Below are positions 16,598-24,280 of a stretch of 24,308 nt of DNA, piece by piece. Source of the stretch: UBA2108 sp002713215 (GTDB lineage Bacteria; Bacteroidota; Bacteroidia; Flavobacteriales_G; Salibacteraceae). The stretch is taken from positions 1 to 24,308 of the forward strand of contig CALAPY010000094.1 in the NCBI GenBank assembly GCA_937891015.1. The letters are read 5' to 3'. Under the pieces are notes generated by a model. It saw nothing but the letters and a program-made list of their open reading frames with translations, ran no database searches and was not told where the DNA came from. The position numbers and the translations under genes are program-made. Every line of letters begins with the position of its first letter. Positions within the stretch are counted from its first letter, which is position 1.

Positions 16598-16865
16598 TGT
16601 CAAAAAATTTGGACTTGCATTTGGTCTAACAGGAGCTTTATTTTACCTGGGCTGCATGACTCTAATGCTTACCGTTGGGCATGATGGTACAGTAAAATTC
16701 TTCAACAGCCTTTTGCACGGCCTGGATGTATCTTCCATTTTACGGTTGGAAATACCACTCTGGGAAGCAGGAGTTGGCGTTGCCCAGACATTTATACTGA
16801 GCTGGTTAATTGGAGCTTGTATAGGTGGCTTTTATAACGCCTCTATAAAACCTAACGCTCAATAA
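16584..16865 (+). CDS. DUF5676-like small membrane protein
   Basis: A 93-residue membrane protein with two helices (about 7-28 and 58-84) and a loop (FFNSLLHGLDVSSILRLEIP) characteristic of the DUF5676 family as I recall it. The ATG at 16584 (MNHINVKKFGLAFG) is chosen over a longer in-frame start at 16539 because the extra residues are not family-like. It overlaps both neighbours: by 14 bases upstream and by one base (TAATG) downstream. The family is often near metal or stress genes; its function is unknown. Confidence 0.7.
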   Translation: MNHINVKKFGLAFGLTGALFYLGCMTLMLTVGHDGTVKFFNSLLHGLDVSSILRLEIPLWEAGVGVAQTFILSWLIGACIGGFYNASIKPNAQ

Positions 16866-17134
16866 TGTTTTTAAAGCTAATTCCATATTGGTTCAAAATG
16901 CAGGTGACTAAAGCAATCCAAAGCATGCATGTTCAATATTTCAACCATGAGGGGATAGAGGAAACCATTAAAGAATATTGGCATAAGTACAGACAACTAA
17001 AGAAGGAAATTAAATGTCCTTCCACGGTGGATAGCCGGGCCATGGTACGTTTGGTAGCTATATCGATGCCAACAGCGCTTTATAACAAATTGTATTGCAG
17101 AGGAGCTTATAAATGCGACTTCAGACGAAGCTAA
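16865..17134 (+). CDS. Unknown protein, possibly with a shifted C-terminus
   Basis: An 89-residue ORF, largely helical with no signal peptide: MQVTKAIQSMHVQYFNHEG, then EETIKEYWHKYRQLKK, then RAMVRLVAISMPTALYNKL. Near the end the frame reads CRGAYKCDFRRS and stops, but a neighbouring frame over the same bases reads NATSDEAKRDKNK, which would be a more natural helical continuation. A single-base indel near 17105-17115 may therefore have truncated it. A distant similarity to the L-2-amino-thiazoline-4-carboxylate hydrolase-like family is possible but unsupported. Its ATG overlaps the DUF5676-like stop by one base; the symporter follows 15 bases later. Confidence 0.5.
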   Translation: MFLKLIPYWFKMQVTKAIQSMHVQYFNHEGIEETIKEYWHKYRQLKKEIKCPSTVDSRAMVRLVAISMPTALYNKLYCRGAYKCDFRRS

Positions 17135-17149
17135 AAGAGACAAAAACAA

Positions 17150-18517
17150 ATGTTTAACTACGAAATAAAAACACTTAAATCTCTTAATTCATACCTGCTT
17201 AGACTGGTAGAAAAACGATTGTGGTTAAAGGTAATTATTGCCTTGTTCTTGGGAGTTGGTCTAGGAGTACTAATTAGTCCTGGCCTGAATTGGGTTCCGG
17301 AGAACATTTCGCAAGTACTTGGAAATTGGCTGGCATTGCCCGGAAAATTATTTCTGAAGTTAGTGCAGATGATAATGATTCCATTGATTTTCGCTTCTAT
17401 TATAAGAGGAATCACAAGCAACAATGAAGAACAACTTCGAAAAATGGGATTAGGTGTTGTAGTCTATTTTATTTTCACCACTATTATTTCCATTACAATT
17501 GGTACACTCATTACTATCATTCTCCGCCCAGGTGATTTAATTCATAAGGCTTCTATTGACGAACACAAAGACATTGTGACCAACATGGATGCCCCGGAGA
17601 GAACGTTGCCCGGATTAAATGATATTCCTAATGCCATTTCTGAACTCCTGCCAGACAATCCATTGGCTTCGATGGTAACTGGAGAAATGCTGAGCATCGT
17701 CATATTCACCATCATCATTGGTATTGCCATCACAGCTTTATCTCAGCAAATGCAGCAACCGATTATGAAGCTATTAAGTACTATTCAGGAAATCTGCATG
17801 ACTGTGGTAAACTGGGCAATGAGATTAGTGCCATTAGCAGTGTTTGGTCTTATGGCCCAATTGAGTTCGAGTGTAGGATTAAGCTCGCTTACAGGAATCG
17901 GATTGTATATGATTGTGGTGCTGCTTGGATTGTCACTGCTTCTTATTGTATACCTTATTATCGTAGGGACATTAGGTAAGTCAAATCCCTTCAACTTTCT
18001 CAATAAGATTCGTGATGTACAACTCCTGGCTTTTTCAACAACCAGTTCAGCTGCGGTGATGCCTTTGTCCTTGAAAACAGCGGAGGACAAGCTAAAGATT
18101 AAACCCTCTGTCAGCAATTTTATAATTCCGGTAGGCGCTACGGTCAATATGGATGGTACAGCAATTTATCAATGTATCACAACACTATTTATAGCTCAAT
18201 CCTACGGATTAGAGATGAGCTTAATGAATATCGTATTAGTAATGGTTACTATAGTGGCTGCCTCAATTGGTACACCCGCCATACCTGGAGGTGGTGTGGT
18301 AATTCTTGCCTCCGTATTGCAGGGAGCAGGCATCCCCACTGAAGGTATAGTTATCATAATTGGAGTAGAAAGAATATTAGGAATGTTCCGAACAGCTATT
18401 AATGTAACGGGAGATTTAACGGCTTGTATCGTTTTCGATAAATGGCACAACAAACTGCCAATACCGAAATCGCTCGTGAATAAAGAATATAAAAACAATC
18501 AAAGCATAGAACAATGA
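17150..18517 (+). CDS. Dicarboxylate/amino acid:cation symporter (DAACS, GltPh-like)
   Basis: Inner-membrane sodium- or proton-coupled uptake carrier of 455 residues with the eight-helix, two-hairpin architecture of the glutamate transporter family. Visible are the serine-rich hairpin 1 (AFSTTSSAAVMPLS), the cation-site motif NMDGT (333-337), the hairpin 2 stretch GTPAIPGGGVVIL and the closing RTAINVTGD (R414-D422). R414 corresponds to GltPh R397, which binds the substrate carboxylate. GltPh D394, which binds the amino group, is replaced by Gly411, and D390 by Glu407, so amino acids may not be the substrate; a dicarboxylate is more likely. Its stop overlaps the universal stress protein start (ATGA). 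Confidence 0.9.
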   Translation: MFNYEIKTLKSLNSYLLRLVEKRLWLKVIIALFLGVGLGVLISPGLNWVPENISQVLGNWLALPGKLFLKLVQMIMIPLIFASIIRGITSNNEEQLRKMGLGVVVYFIFTTIISITIGTLITIILRPGDLIHKASIDEHKDIVTNMDAPERTLPGLNDIPNAISELLPDNPLASMVTGEMLSIVIFTIIIGIAITALSQQMQQPIMKLLSTIQEICMTVVNWAMRLVPLAVFGLMAQLSSSVGLSSLTGIGLYMIVVLLGLSLLLIVYLIIVGTLGKSNPFNFLNKIRDVQLLAFSTTSSAAVMPLSLKTAEDKLKIKPSVSNFIIPVGATVNMDGTAIYQCITTLFIAQSYGLEMSLMNIVLVMVTIVAASIGTPAIPGGGVVILASVLQGAGIPTEGIVIIIGVERILGMFRTAINVTGDLTACIVFDKWHNKLPIPKSLVNKEYKNNQSIEQ

Positions 18518-19344
18518 AAAAAATCTTAGTACCAACAGACTTTTCTGACTGCGCACAAGCAGCCGAAAACATTGCGCTGGAAATAGCTATAAAAGCTAAC
18601 GCGGAAATACATTTTATGCATATACTTGACACACCGGTAAACTGGATAAAATTACCTCTAGAAAAGGAAAAGTTGTTTCCCGAGACTAAGCACCTAATTG
18701 CTCTGACAAAAACTAAATTATCAGAGCTCAAAAATAAAGCTCAAAAATTAGGCTTAAAAGCCGAAACCTTTTTGACGTTTAATGAAAGTCGAGAAGGAAT
18801 TGACACACACATTAAACATCATGAACATGATTTTGTAGTGATGGGCTCACACGGAATAAGTGGACTAAAATCAATAATTGGATCGAATACCCAAAAAGTA
18901 GTGCGTTATTCACCGGCTCCGGTGTTGGTTATAAAAGAAAAACAACCTTTTGAGATTAAAAACATTGTGTTTGCATCCACATTTGAGGAGGATGTTCACA
19001 AACCTTTTCATAAAATCATTGAATTTGCAGATTTGATGAAAGCACAAATTCATTTGCTCAATGTGAATGTGCCTTTCCGTTTTAAAGAAACGGGTGAAGC
19101 AGAAGCAAATATGAAAGCTTTTCTGGAAACGTGCTCAAGGGGAACGTACTCTATCAATATTTATAATGCTTTAAATGAAAGGAGGGGAATTCAAAAGTTT
19201 AGCGAGTCTATAAATGCAGATGTGATTGCTTTGACAACACATGGTAAAACAGGCTTTATGAAAATGTTGTCTCCTAGTATTGCTGAGGGTTTAGTAAATC
19301 ACTCATCATTCCCGATTTTAAGCGTAACTATTTTTAGTGAATGA
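18514..19344 (+). CDS. Universal stress protein, two tandem UspA domains
   Basis: Cytosolic protein of 276 residues holding two UspA-like domains (about 1-146 and 148-275). The first opens MKKILVPTDFSDCAQAAENI and ends with the ATP-binding signature GSHGISGLKSIIGSNTQKVV. The second opens IKNIVFASTFEEDVHKPF and ends with THGKTGFMKMLSPSIAEG, a weaker form of that signature. Domain 1 likely binds ATP; domain 2 may not. It is translationally coupled to both the symporter before it and the nuclease-like gene after it by ATGA overlaps, so these three are a tight unit. Role: stress adaptation, target unknown. Confidence 0.93.
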   Translation: MKKILVPTDFSDCAQAAENIALEIAIKANAEIHFMHILDTPVNWIKLPLEKEKLFPETKHLIALTKTKLSELKNKAQKLGLKAETFLTFNESREGIDTHIKHHEHDFVVMGSHGISGLKSIIGSNTQKVVRYSPAPVLVIKEKQPFEIKNIVFASTFEEDVHKPFHKIIEFADLMKAQIHLLNVNVPFRFKETGEAEANMKAFLETCSRGTYSINIYNALNERRGIQKFSESINADVIALTTHGKTGFMKMLSPSIAEGLVNHSSFPILSVTIFSE

Positions 19345-20195
19345 CTTCGAAGAAGAATATAAACATTACAAAGCATTCAGGTGAACCTACTGTTTTTGAT
19401 GTTAAAAGGTTAAAGAATTCTCTGGAACGCTCGGGAGCTAAAGACGATCTGATTAATGATGTAGTTAAGGAGGTTGAAAAGTCTTTATACGAAGGTATTT
19501 CAACTAAAGAGATTTATAAAAAAGCCTTTTCTATTCTTCGTAAAAATGCCAGGCCTTCGGCTGCACGCTACAAGCTGAAAAAAGCAATAATGGAGTTGGG
19601 ACCTACCGGCTATCCATTTGAAAAATTTGTAGGTGAAATTCTTAGACATCAAGGGTTTGATATTCAAGTAGGCGTAATTATTAAAGGGCATTGCGTGAAT
19701 CATGAAGTTGATGTGGTTGCCGAAAAAGACACCAAGCATTTTATGGTAGAGTGTAAATTTCACAGCCAACATAACAGACATTGTAATGTAAAAATCCCTT
19801 TATACATCCAATCTAGATTTAAAGATATTGAAAAGCAATGGAAATCAAGACCTGGCCACGAGACCAAATTTCATCAAGGTTGGATATTCACAAATACTCG
19901 CTTTACGAGTGATGCTATTCAATACGGTAAGTGTGCAGGATTAATGCTCATAGGTTGGGACTACCCAAAAAAAGGCAGTCTAAAAGAACGTATAGATTTT
20001 TCGGGATTGCATCCGGTTACTTGTCTGACAACTTTAACTAAACAAGAGAAACAAAAACTACTGGAAAAGAATATGGTTTTATGTAAGGAAATTTGTGAAA
20101 ATCATGATATACTCAGTACAATAGGTATAAAAGATAATCGTCATCACAAAATTATGAGTGAAGCTAATGATTTGTGTCAAGGAAAAATATTATGA
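19341..20195 (+). CDS. ATP-cone plus Mrr-like PD-(D/E)XK nuclease domain protein
   Basis: Cytosolic protein of 284 residues. An N-terminal ATP-cone domain (about 8-90; EPTVFDVKRLKNSLERSGA), the nucleotide-sensing domain known from ribonucleotide reductases and NrdR, is fused to a restriction-endonuclase-like fold (about 91-208). The latter shows the start helix FEKFVGEILRHQGF, D124 in HEVDVVAEKD and the E137-x-K139 core of FMVECKF, matching the Mrr catalytic pattern. The C-terminal part (210-284) is helical and unassigned. Its ATG lies in the stop of the universal stress protein gene. Nuclease activity and nucleotide control are inferred; I cannot name the substrate. No methyltransferase is present. 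Confidence 0.85.
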   Translation: MTSKKNINITKHSGEPTVFDVKRLKNSLERSGAKDDLINDVVKEVEKSLYEGISTKEIYKKAFSILRKNARPSAARYKLKKAIMELGPTGYPFEKFVGEILRHQGFDIQVGVIIKGHCVNHEVDVVAEKDTKHFMVECKFHSQHNRHCNVKIPLYIQSRFKDIEKQWKSRPGHETKFHQGWIFTNTRFTSDAIQYGKCAGLMLIGWDYPKKGSLKERIDFSGLHPVTCLTTLTKQEKQKLLEKNMVLCKEICENHDILSTIGIKDNRHHKIMSEANDLCQGKIL

Positions 20196-20197
20196 TA

Positions 20198-20539
20198 CAT
20201 AACTTTACACCAAAATACTGTTATTGTATCCTGAGAAGGACATTACCTTCTGACTACAAAAGGTTCGGCTCAACGCCCAGTCCCATACCACAAAAACTTG
20301 TGTAGAATGTGGAATAGAGGCAATATTAGTTACTGCGTGTATTTCCGTGATTTTATTAGGGCTATTAAGCAATTTTCTATGTTACAATATAGATATGTAC
20401 TTTGACTACCTAAAAGTAGATAATAGAAAGCTTGCTAAAATAGCGAAGTTGGCGGAGACCCCAGAAAATAAAGCAGCAGGAATAGACTTATGCTCTGGAG
20501 TATTACAACACCCAAAAGAGTATTGTGCCAATTAAATGA
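20198..20539 (+). pseudogene. Thymidine phosphorylase-like remnant, heavily deleted
   Basis: No intact gene fills this stretch. The frame at 20395 reads MYFDYLKVDNRKLAKIAKLA and then NKAAGIDL, which matches the C-terminal domain of thymidine/AMP phosphorylases. After a break near 20489 another frame reads YALEYYNTQKSIVPIK to TGA at 20537, resembling the far C-terminus of the same family. Weaker echoes of the N-terminus (HQNTVI near 20209; CGIEAI near 20308) occur upstream. About 1.1 kb of a normal gene is missing. A 62-codon ORF (20347-20535) is a by-product. The stop overlaps the next ATG (ATGA at 20536), consistent with an earlier intact gene. Confidence 0.55.
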
Positions 20540-21615
20540 AAAAGCCAAAAGATAAAATATTAATTGTTGGTGGTTACGGTACAGTGGGTAGTAAGATTTC
20601 AGAAAAATTAGGTAATATATTTCCGAACAAGGTTATTGTCGCTGGAAGATCTGAATTGAAGGCACAAAAATTTATCGACAAGGGTAAGCTTAAGGCAATT
20701 GCTGCTTGTATTGATCTTTCAGGTATCGGTATAGATGAAGTCAATTTTGAGGAGATTCATACTGTCATTTGTTGTGTGGAATATTTAGAAGACAATCTGT
20801 TTGTTGAAAAATGTATAGCGAGTCGTGTAAATTATATTGAACTAGGCACTTCTTATGCAGCATATCAACGGTTAGCTTCCTACCAGAAAATAGCCGAAGA
20901 AAAAAAAATCAAACTGATTCCGGGAGTGGGGTTAATGCCAGGTTTGTCTGGAGTATTTGCTCATGAGGTATTAAAAAAGGCATCTCACATCTTTCAAGTA
21001 AAATCGTTTGTTCTTCTTGGATTAGGTGATAAACATGGGCTTGATGCCATTCGGTTCATGTTGAGTTATGCCAACAGATCATTTACAATTGTAAGTCAAC
21101 AGGGATTAAAAAAAGTTGATACATATACTGATTGCGAAAAAATAACCATGTTAAATGAAAACAGAGGAAGGAGATTCTATCGTTTTGATTTAGCTGATCA
21201 ACACATTATCGCATTAAATAGGGGTATTGATGCGGCCGAAACCCGATTAGCATTTAGATCAAGGTTTATTACAGAGATAATGAGACTCGCAAAAATAGTT
21301 GGGATACTAAAGTGGATCTCTGGGTTAAACCCCTCTCACGTAAAAAAATGGCTCGATAAATTCTCATTAGGATCTGACATGTTCTCTGTACAGACATCAT
21401 GTATAACGCAGAAAGATGAAATAACATTTTTAGCAAAAGGAAAAAAAGAAGCGAGAGCTACTGCTATTATTGCTTCCTACATAGTTGAAACAGTGTATGG
21501 AAATGGAAAGAAAAATGGTCTACTACTTATGGAAGAAATAATAGATTTTGAAACTTTTACAATGTATCTGGCTCAGAATAAGATCGATATTATACGAGCT
21601 CAGACAAAAATTTAA
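20536..21615 (+). CDS. Saccharopine dehydrogenase-like NAD(P)-binding oxidoreductase
   Basis: Cytosolic protein of 359 residues with a Rossmann domain (about 7-110): glycine-rich loop VGGYGTVGSK (11-20), a likely NADP-specifying VAGRSELKAQ and the VICCVEYLED strand. A catalytic/substrate domain follows (about 115-350), with ELGTSYAAYQ, PGVGLMPGLSGVFAHE and LDAIRFMLSYANRS. The fold fits the saccharopine dehydrogenase-like family, which contains many uncharacterised reductases as well as true lysine-pathway enzymes. The reaction is unknown. It is flanked by remnants of a thymidine phosphorylase and a PRPP synthetase, so it may once have served nucleotide or sugar-phosphate metabolism. Confidence 0.75.
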   Translation: MKKPKDKILIVGGYGTVGSKISEKLGNIFPNKVIVAGRSELKAQKFIDKGKLKAIAACIDLSGIGIDEVNFEEIHTVICCVEYLEDNLFVEKCIASRVNYIELGTSYAAYQRLASYQKIAEEKKIKLIPGVGLMPGLSGVFAHEVLKKASHIFQVKSFVLLGLGDKHGLDAIRFMLSYANRSFTIVSQQGLKKVDTYTDCEKITMLNENRGRRFYRFDLADQHIIALNRGIDAAETRLAFRSRFITEIMRLAKIVGILKWISGLNPSHVKKWLDKFSLGSDMFSVQTSCITQKDEITFLAKGKKEARATAIIASYIVETVYGNGKKNGLLLMEEIIDFETFTMYLAQNKIDIIRAQTKI

Positions 21616-21619
21616 TGCT

Positions 21620-22199
21620 GTGAAAACAATATTCTTTGCACTTTCAGGAAAAGAGGAACTTACCGCGAGACTGACCGGGCAGCTTCGTACTGAAGCAGGA
21701 GAAACCACTATCCAACAATTTACAGATGGTGAAACATACGTTCGGTTAAAATCAGATGCAAAAGGAAAAAGAGTGGGGATGGTTAATACTTTCCATAAGC
21801 CGGATAATGATCACCTGTCCTTGTTTTTTTACTCTCCAAAGCGCCAAAGACTTAGAAGTGAATTATACTTATTTAATTGCCCCCTATTTGGCTAATATGA
21901 AACAAGTTAAGAATTTTCATACGGGAGAAGGGATTATTTCCAACTATCTAGATTTATTGATTTCACAGTTTGTCGAAACGTTAGTTACTATTGATCCTTA
22001 TCTACATCAGGGAAGTGACAATATTGCAAACTTGGTAGTGGTGGGACTTGATAGCGAAAACAAGCAATGGGTACCAGAATTAGTCAAAAATGCCAGACCA
22101 TCTTTCATTGTTCTTGAAAAAATTAGGCATGGAGATAACCCATGAAGTAAGCAGATAGATGTTTCTGACTTACTTGTAAATGAGTTTAAAAAATTATGA
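21620..22199 (+). pseudogene. Ribose-phosphate pyrophosphokinase (PRPP synthetase) remnant
   Basis: From GTG 21620 the frame reads like the PRPP synthetase N-terminus (FTDGETYVRL, MVNTFHKPDNDHLSLFF) until a run of seven T (21824-21830), where one extra T shifts it. The next frame resumes exactly with TLQSAKDLEVNYTYLIAPYL, then TGEGIISNYLD and TIDPYLHQG. About 25 residues are then missing before NLVVVGLDSENKQWV. At FIVLEKIRHGDNP a TGA (22142) occurs, followed in frame by SKQIDVSDLLVNEFKKL, which resembles the family C-terminus; about 100-150 codons with the ribose-phosphate loop are absent. So there is one frameshift, two deletions and one stop. The final TGA overlaps the ATG at 22196. Confidence 0.8.
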
Positions 22200-22216
22200 A
22201 TTTAAAGATTAACGAA

Positions 22217-24280
22217 ATGGAACATACACATGACAACCAAACAACGCATCACCATGAAGGTCATCATGAAATGCACGACCATCCTGGAGGGAACAGAACA
22301 GATGATCACGGAGATGGTCATTCTCATCATGATCATCATAAAATGATGATAAAGGACTTCAAGAAACGATTTTGGGTTTCTTCTCTCTTAACTATACCCG
22401 TACTGCTCTTGTCTCCAATGATTCAAAGTTGGATAGGAGTCGATTGGTCTTTTAGTGCAGATAACTATATTTTGTTTGCATTTGCGAGTATCATCTTCTT
22501 CTACGGTGGATGGCCATTTTTAAAAGGTTTAGTCGAGGAGCTAAAAAAGATTGCACCAGGTATGATGACTTTGATAGCCATTGCTATTTCAGCAGCCTAT
22601 TTCTACAGTGTGGCGGTTATTTTTGGGCTTACTGGTAAAACATTCTTTTGGGAACTAGCAACGTTAATTGATGTGATGCTAATTGGGCATTGGCTAGAGA
22701 TGAAGTCGGTATTAGGAGCAAGTAAGGCTCTGGAAGCCTTGGCAGCTTTAATGCCTAACGAAGCTAATTTGGTACATGGTGATCATATCATGAAGATTAA
22801 GGTTAGCGAACTGAAACAAAACGATATTATATTGATTAAGCCGGGTGAGAAGGTTCCTGCTGATGGGATTATTATAGAAGGGGAAAGTAATTTAAACGAA
22901 TCCATGCTTACAGGCGAAAGTAAACCGGTAAGAAAGTCGAAAGGTGATGAAGTGATTGGTGGGGCCATTAATGGCAGTGGAGTCGTTAAAGTTAAGGTGA
23001 AGGGAATAGGAGAAGATACCTACTTGTCGAAAGTAATTACGATGGTTCAATCCGCTCAAAAACAAAAATCAAAAACCCAGCGTTTAGCTGATGTTGCAGC
23101 TAAATGGTTAACAGTGGTGGCATTAGTTGTTGGGTTTGGAACATTTTTTATATGGTTAGCTCTTGGAGAAGAAATCTCCTTTGCTTTGGAAAGAATGGTC
23201 ACCGTTATGGTGATATGTTGTCCACATGCATTAGGATTAGCGATTCCCTTGGTAGCATCTATTTCTACGAGCATCTCCGCAAAAAATGGCTTACTCATTC
23301 GTAACAGAACGGCCTTTGAAAATGCCCGAAAAATCTCGACAATAGTTTTTGATAAAACAGGAACACTAACCAAAGGATCTCATGAGGTTACAAGGGTTGT
23401 AGTACTGGATCGTAATTATTCTGAAAATGAATTGCTCAAAATAACTAGTGCTGTGGAAAGTTCTTCTGAACACCATATTTCAAAAGGTTTGCTACGAAAG
23501 GCGAAAGAACTCAAGGTTGATTATCCTCGTGCTACAGATTTTGAATATCAAGCGGGAATCGGAGTAAGTGGTGTAGTGGAAGGCAAAAAGATACAAGTTG
23601 GTGGGAGTGTTTTATTGGACAGGCTACAAATTGAGACTCCTCAAGAACATGATGAAATAGTAGAAACTAAAATTTTCACCATCGTTGATGGGAAATTAAT
23701 TGGGTATATCACTTTCGCCGATCAGATTAGAGAAAGCTCTTATGAGGCCATTAAAACTCTTCAGGAAAAAGGAATCAAATGTTCATTGCTTACTGGAGAC
23801 AATTACAACATAGCACAGTCGGTTGCTTCAGAACTTCATCTGGATAATTACATGGCAGAAGTTTTACCTGAACAAAAGCAAGATAAAATAAAAGAACTTC
23901 AAGTAAAAGGAGAATTTGTGGCCATGACAGGGGATGGCGTAAATGATGCTCCAGCATTAGCACAGTCGGATGTTGGTATTGCCATTGGTTCAGGAACTGA
24001 TGTTGCAGCAGAAACGGCTGACATAGTTTTAGTAGATAGTGACCCAAAAGACATTGCCAACATCATTTTATTTGGGAGGGCTACCTACCAAAAAATGGTT
24101 CAAAACCTGGTTTGGGCCACGGGGTATAACTTGGTTGCTTTGCCCTTAGCGACCGGGTTTATACCTGGTTTGATCATTACTCCCGCTTTTGGAGCTGCAC
24201 TTATGGCAATTAGTACAATTATATGTGCGGTAAACGCTCAATTACTAAAGACCAAATTATCGGTTAACACCGTTATGTGA
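22217..24280 (+). CDS. copB: CopB-type (P1B-3) copper-translocating P-type ATPase
   Basis: Inner-membrane ATPase of 687 residues exporting copper or silver from the cytosol. A His-rich metal-binding N-terminus (1-45; HHEGHHEMHDHP, HSHHDHHK) replaces an HMA domain. Eight membrane segments follow, with TGES (actuator, 232), the CPH metal-site motif in TM6 (C335-H337), the phosphorylation motif DKTGT (D379), SSSEHHI (the HP motif with Pro replaced by His420), and GDGVND (about 573). The last helices carry ATGYN and MAISTIICAVNAQLL, consistent with P1B-3. The ATG at 22217 directly precedes the His-rich part; an upstream ATG (22196) overlaps the PRPP remnant. P1B-3 pumps are described for Cu(II)/Ag(I). 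Confidence 0.95.
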   Translation: MEHTHDNQTTHHHEGHHEMHDHPGGNRTDDHGDGHSHHDHHKMMIKDFKKRFWVSSLLTIPVLLLSPMIQSWIGVDWSFSADNYILFAFASIIFFYGGWPFLKGLVEELKKIAPGMMTLIAIAISAAYFYSVAVIFGLTGKTFFWELATLIDVMLIGHWLEMKSVLGASKALEALAALMPNEANLVHGDHIMKIKVSELKQNDIILIKPGEKVPADGIIIEGESNLNESMLTGESKPVRKSKGDEVIGGAINGSGVVKVKVKGIGEDTYLSKVITMVQSAQKQKSKTQRLADVAAKWLTVVALVVGFGTFFIWLALGEEISFALERMVTVMVICCPHALGLAIPLVASISTSISAKNGLLIRNRTAFENARKISTIVFDKTGTLTKGSHEVTRVVVLDRNYSENELLKITSAVESSSEHHISKGLLRKAKELKVDYPRATDFEYQAGIGVSGVVEGKKIQVGGSVLLDRLQIETPQEHDEIVETKIFTIVDGKLIGYITFADQIRESSYEAIKTLQEKGIKCSLLTGDNYNIAQSVASELHLDNYMAEVLPEQKQDKIKELQVKGEFVAMTGDGVNDAPALAQSDVGIAIGSGTDVAAETADIVLVDSDPKDIANIILFGRATYQKMVQNLVWATGYNLVALPLATGFIPGLIITPAFGAALMAISTIICAVNAQLLKTKLSVNTVM

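Noticed and set aside
17785..18147. 120-codon minus-strand ORF
   Set aside because: Opposite the symporter core, with low-complexity composition mirroring membrane-helix codons; no domain evidence.
20347..20535. 62-codon ORF as an independent gene
   Set aside because: GTG start, and its second half matches a thymidine phosphorylase C-terminus only until a frame break; better explained as part of a remnant.
21824..21830. T7 homopolymer as a phase-variation switch
   Set aside because: The downstream part of the gene also has deletions and a stop, so shifting the frame would not restore a working enzyme.
22235..22345. Repetitive CAT/CAC/GAT-rich DNA as a tandem repeat element
   Set aside because: The repeats are codons for a His/Asp-rich metal-binding N-terminus of CopB and are not a regular tandem array.
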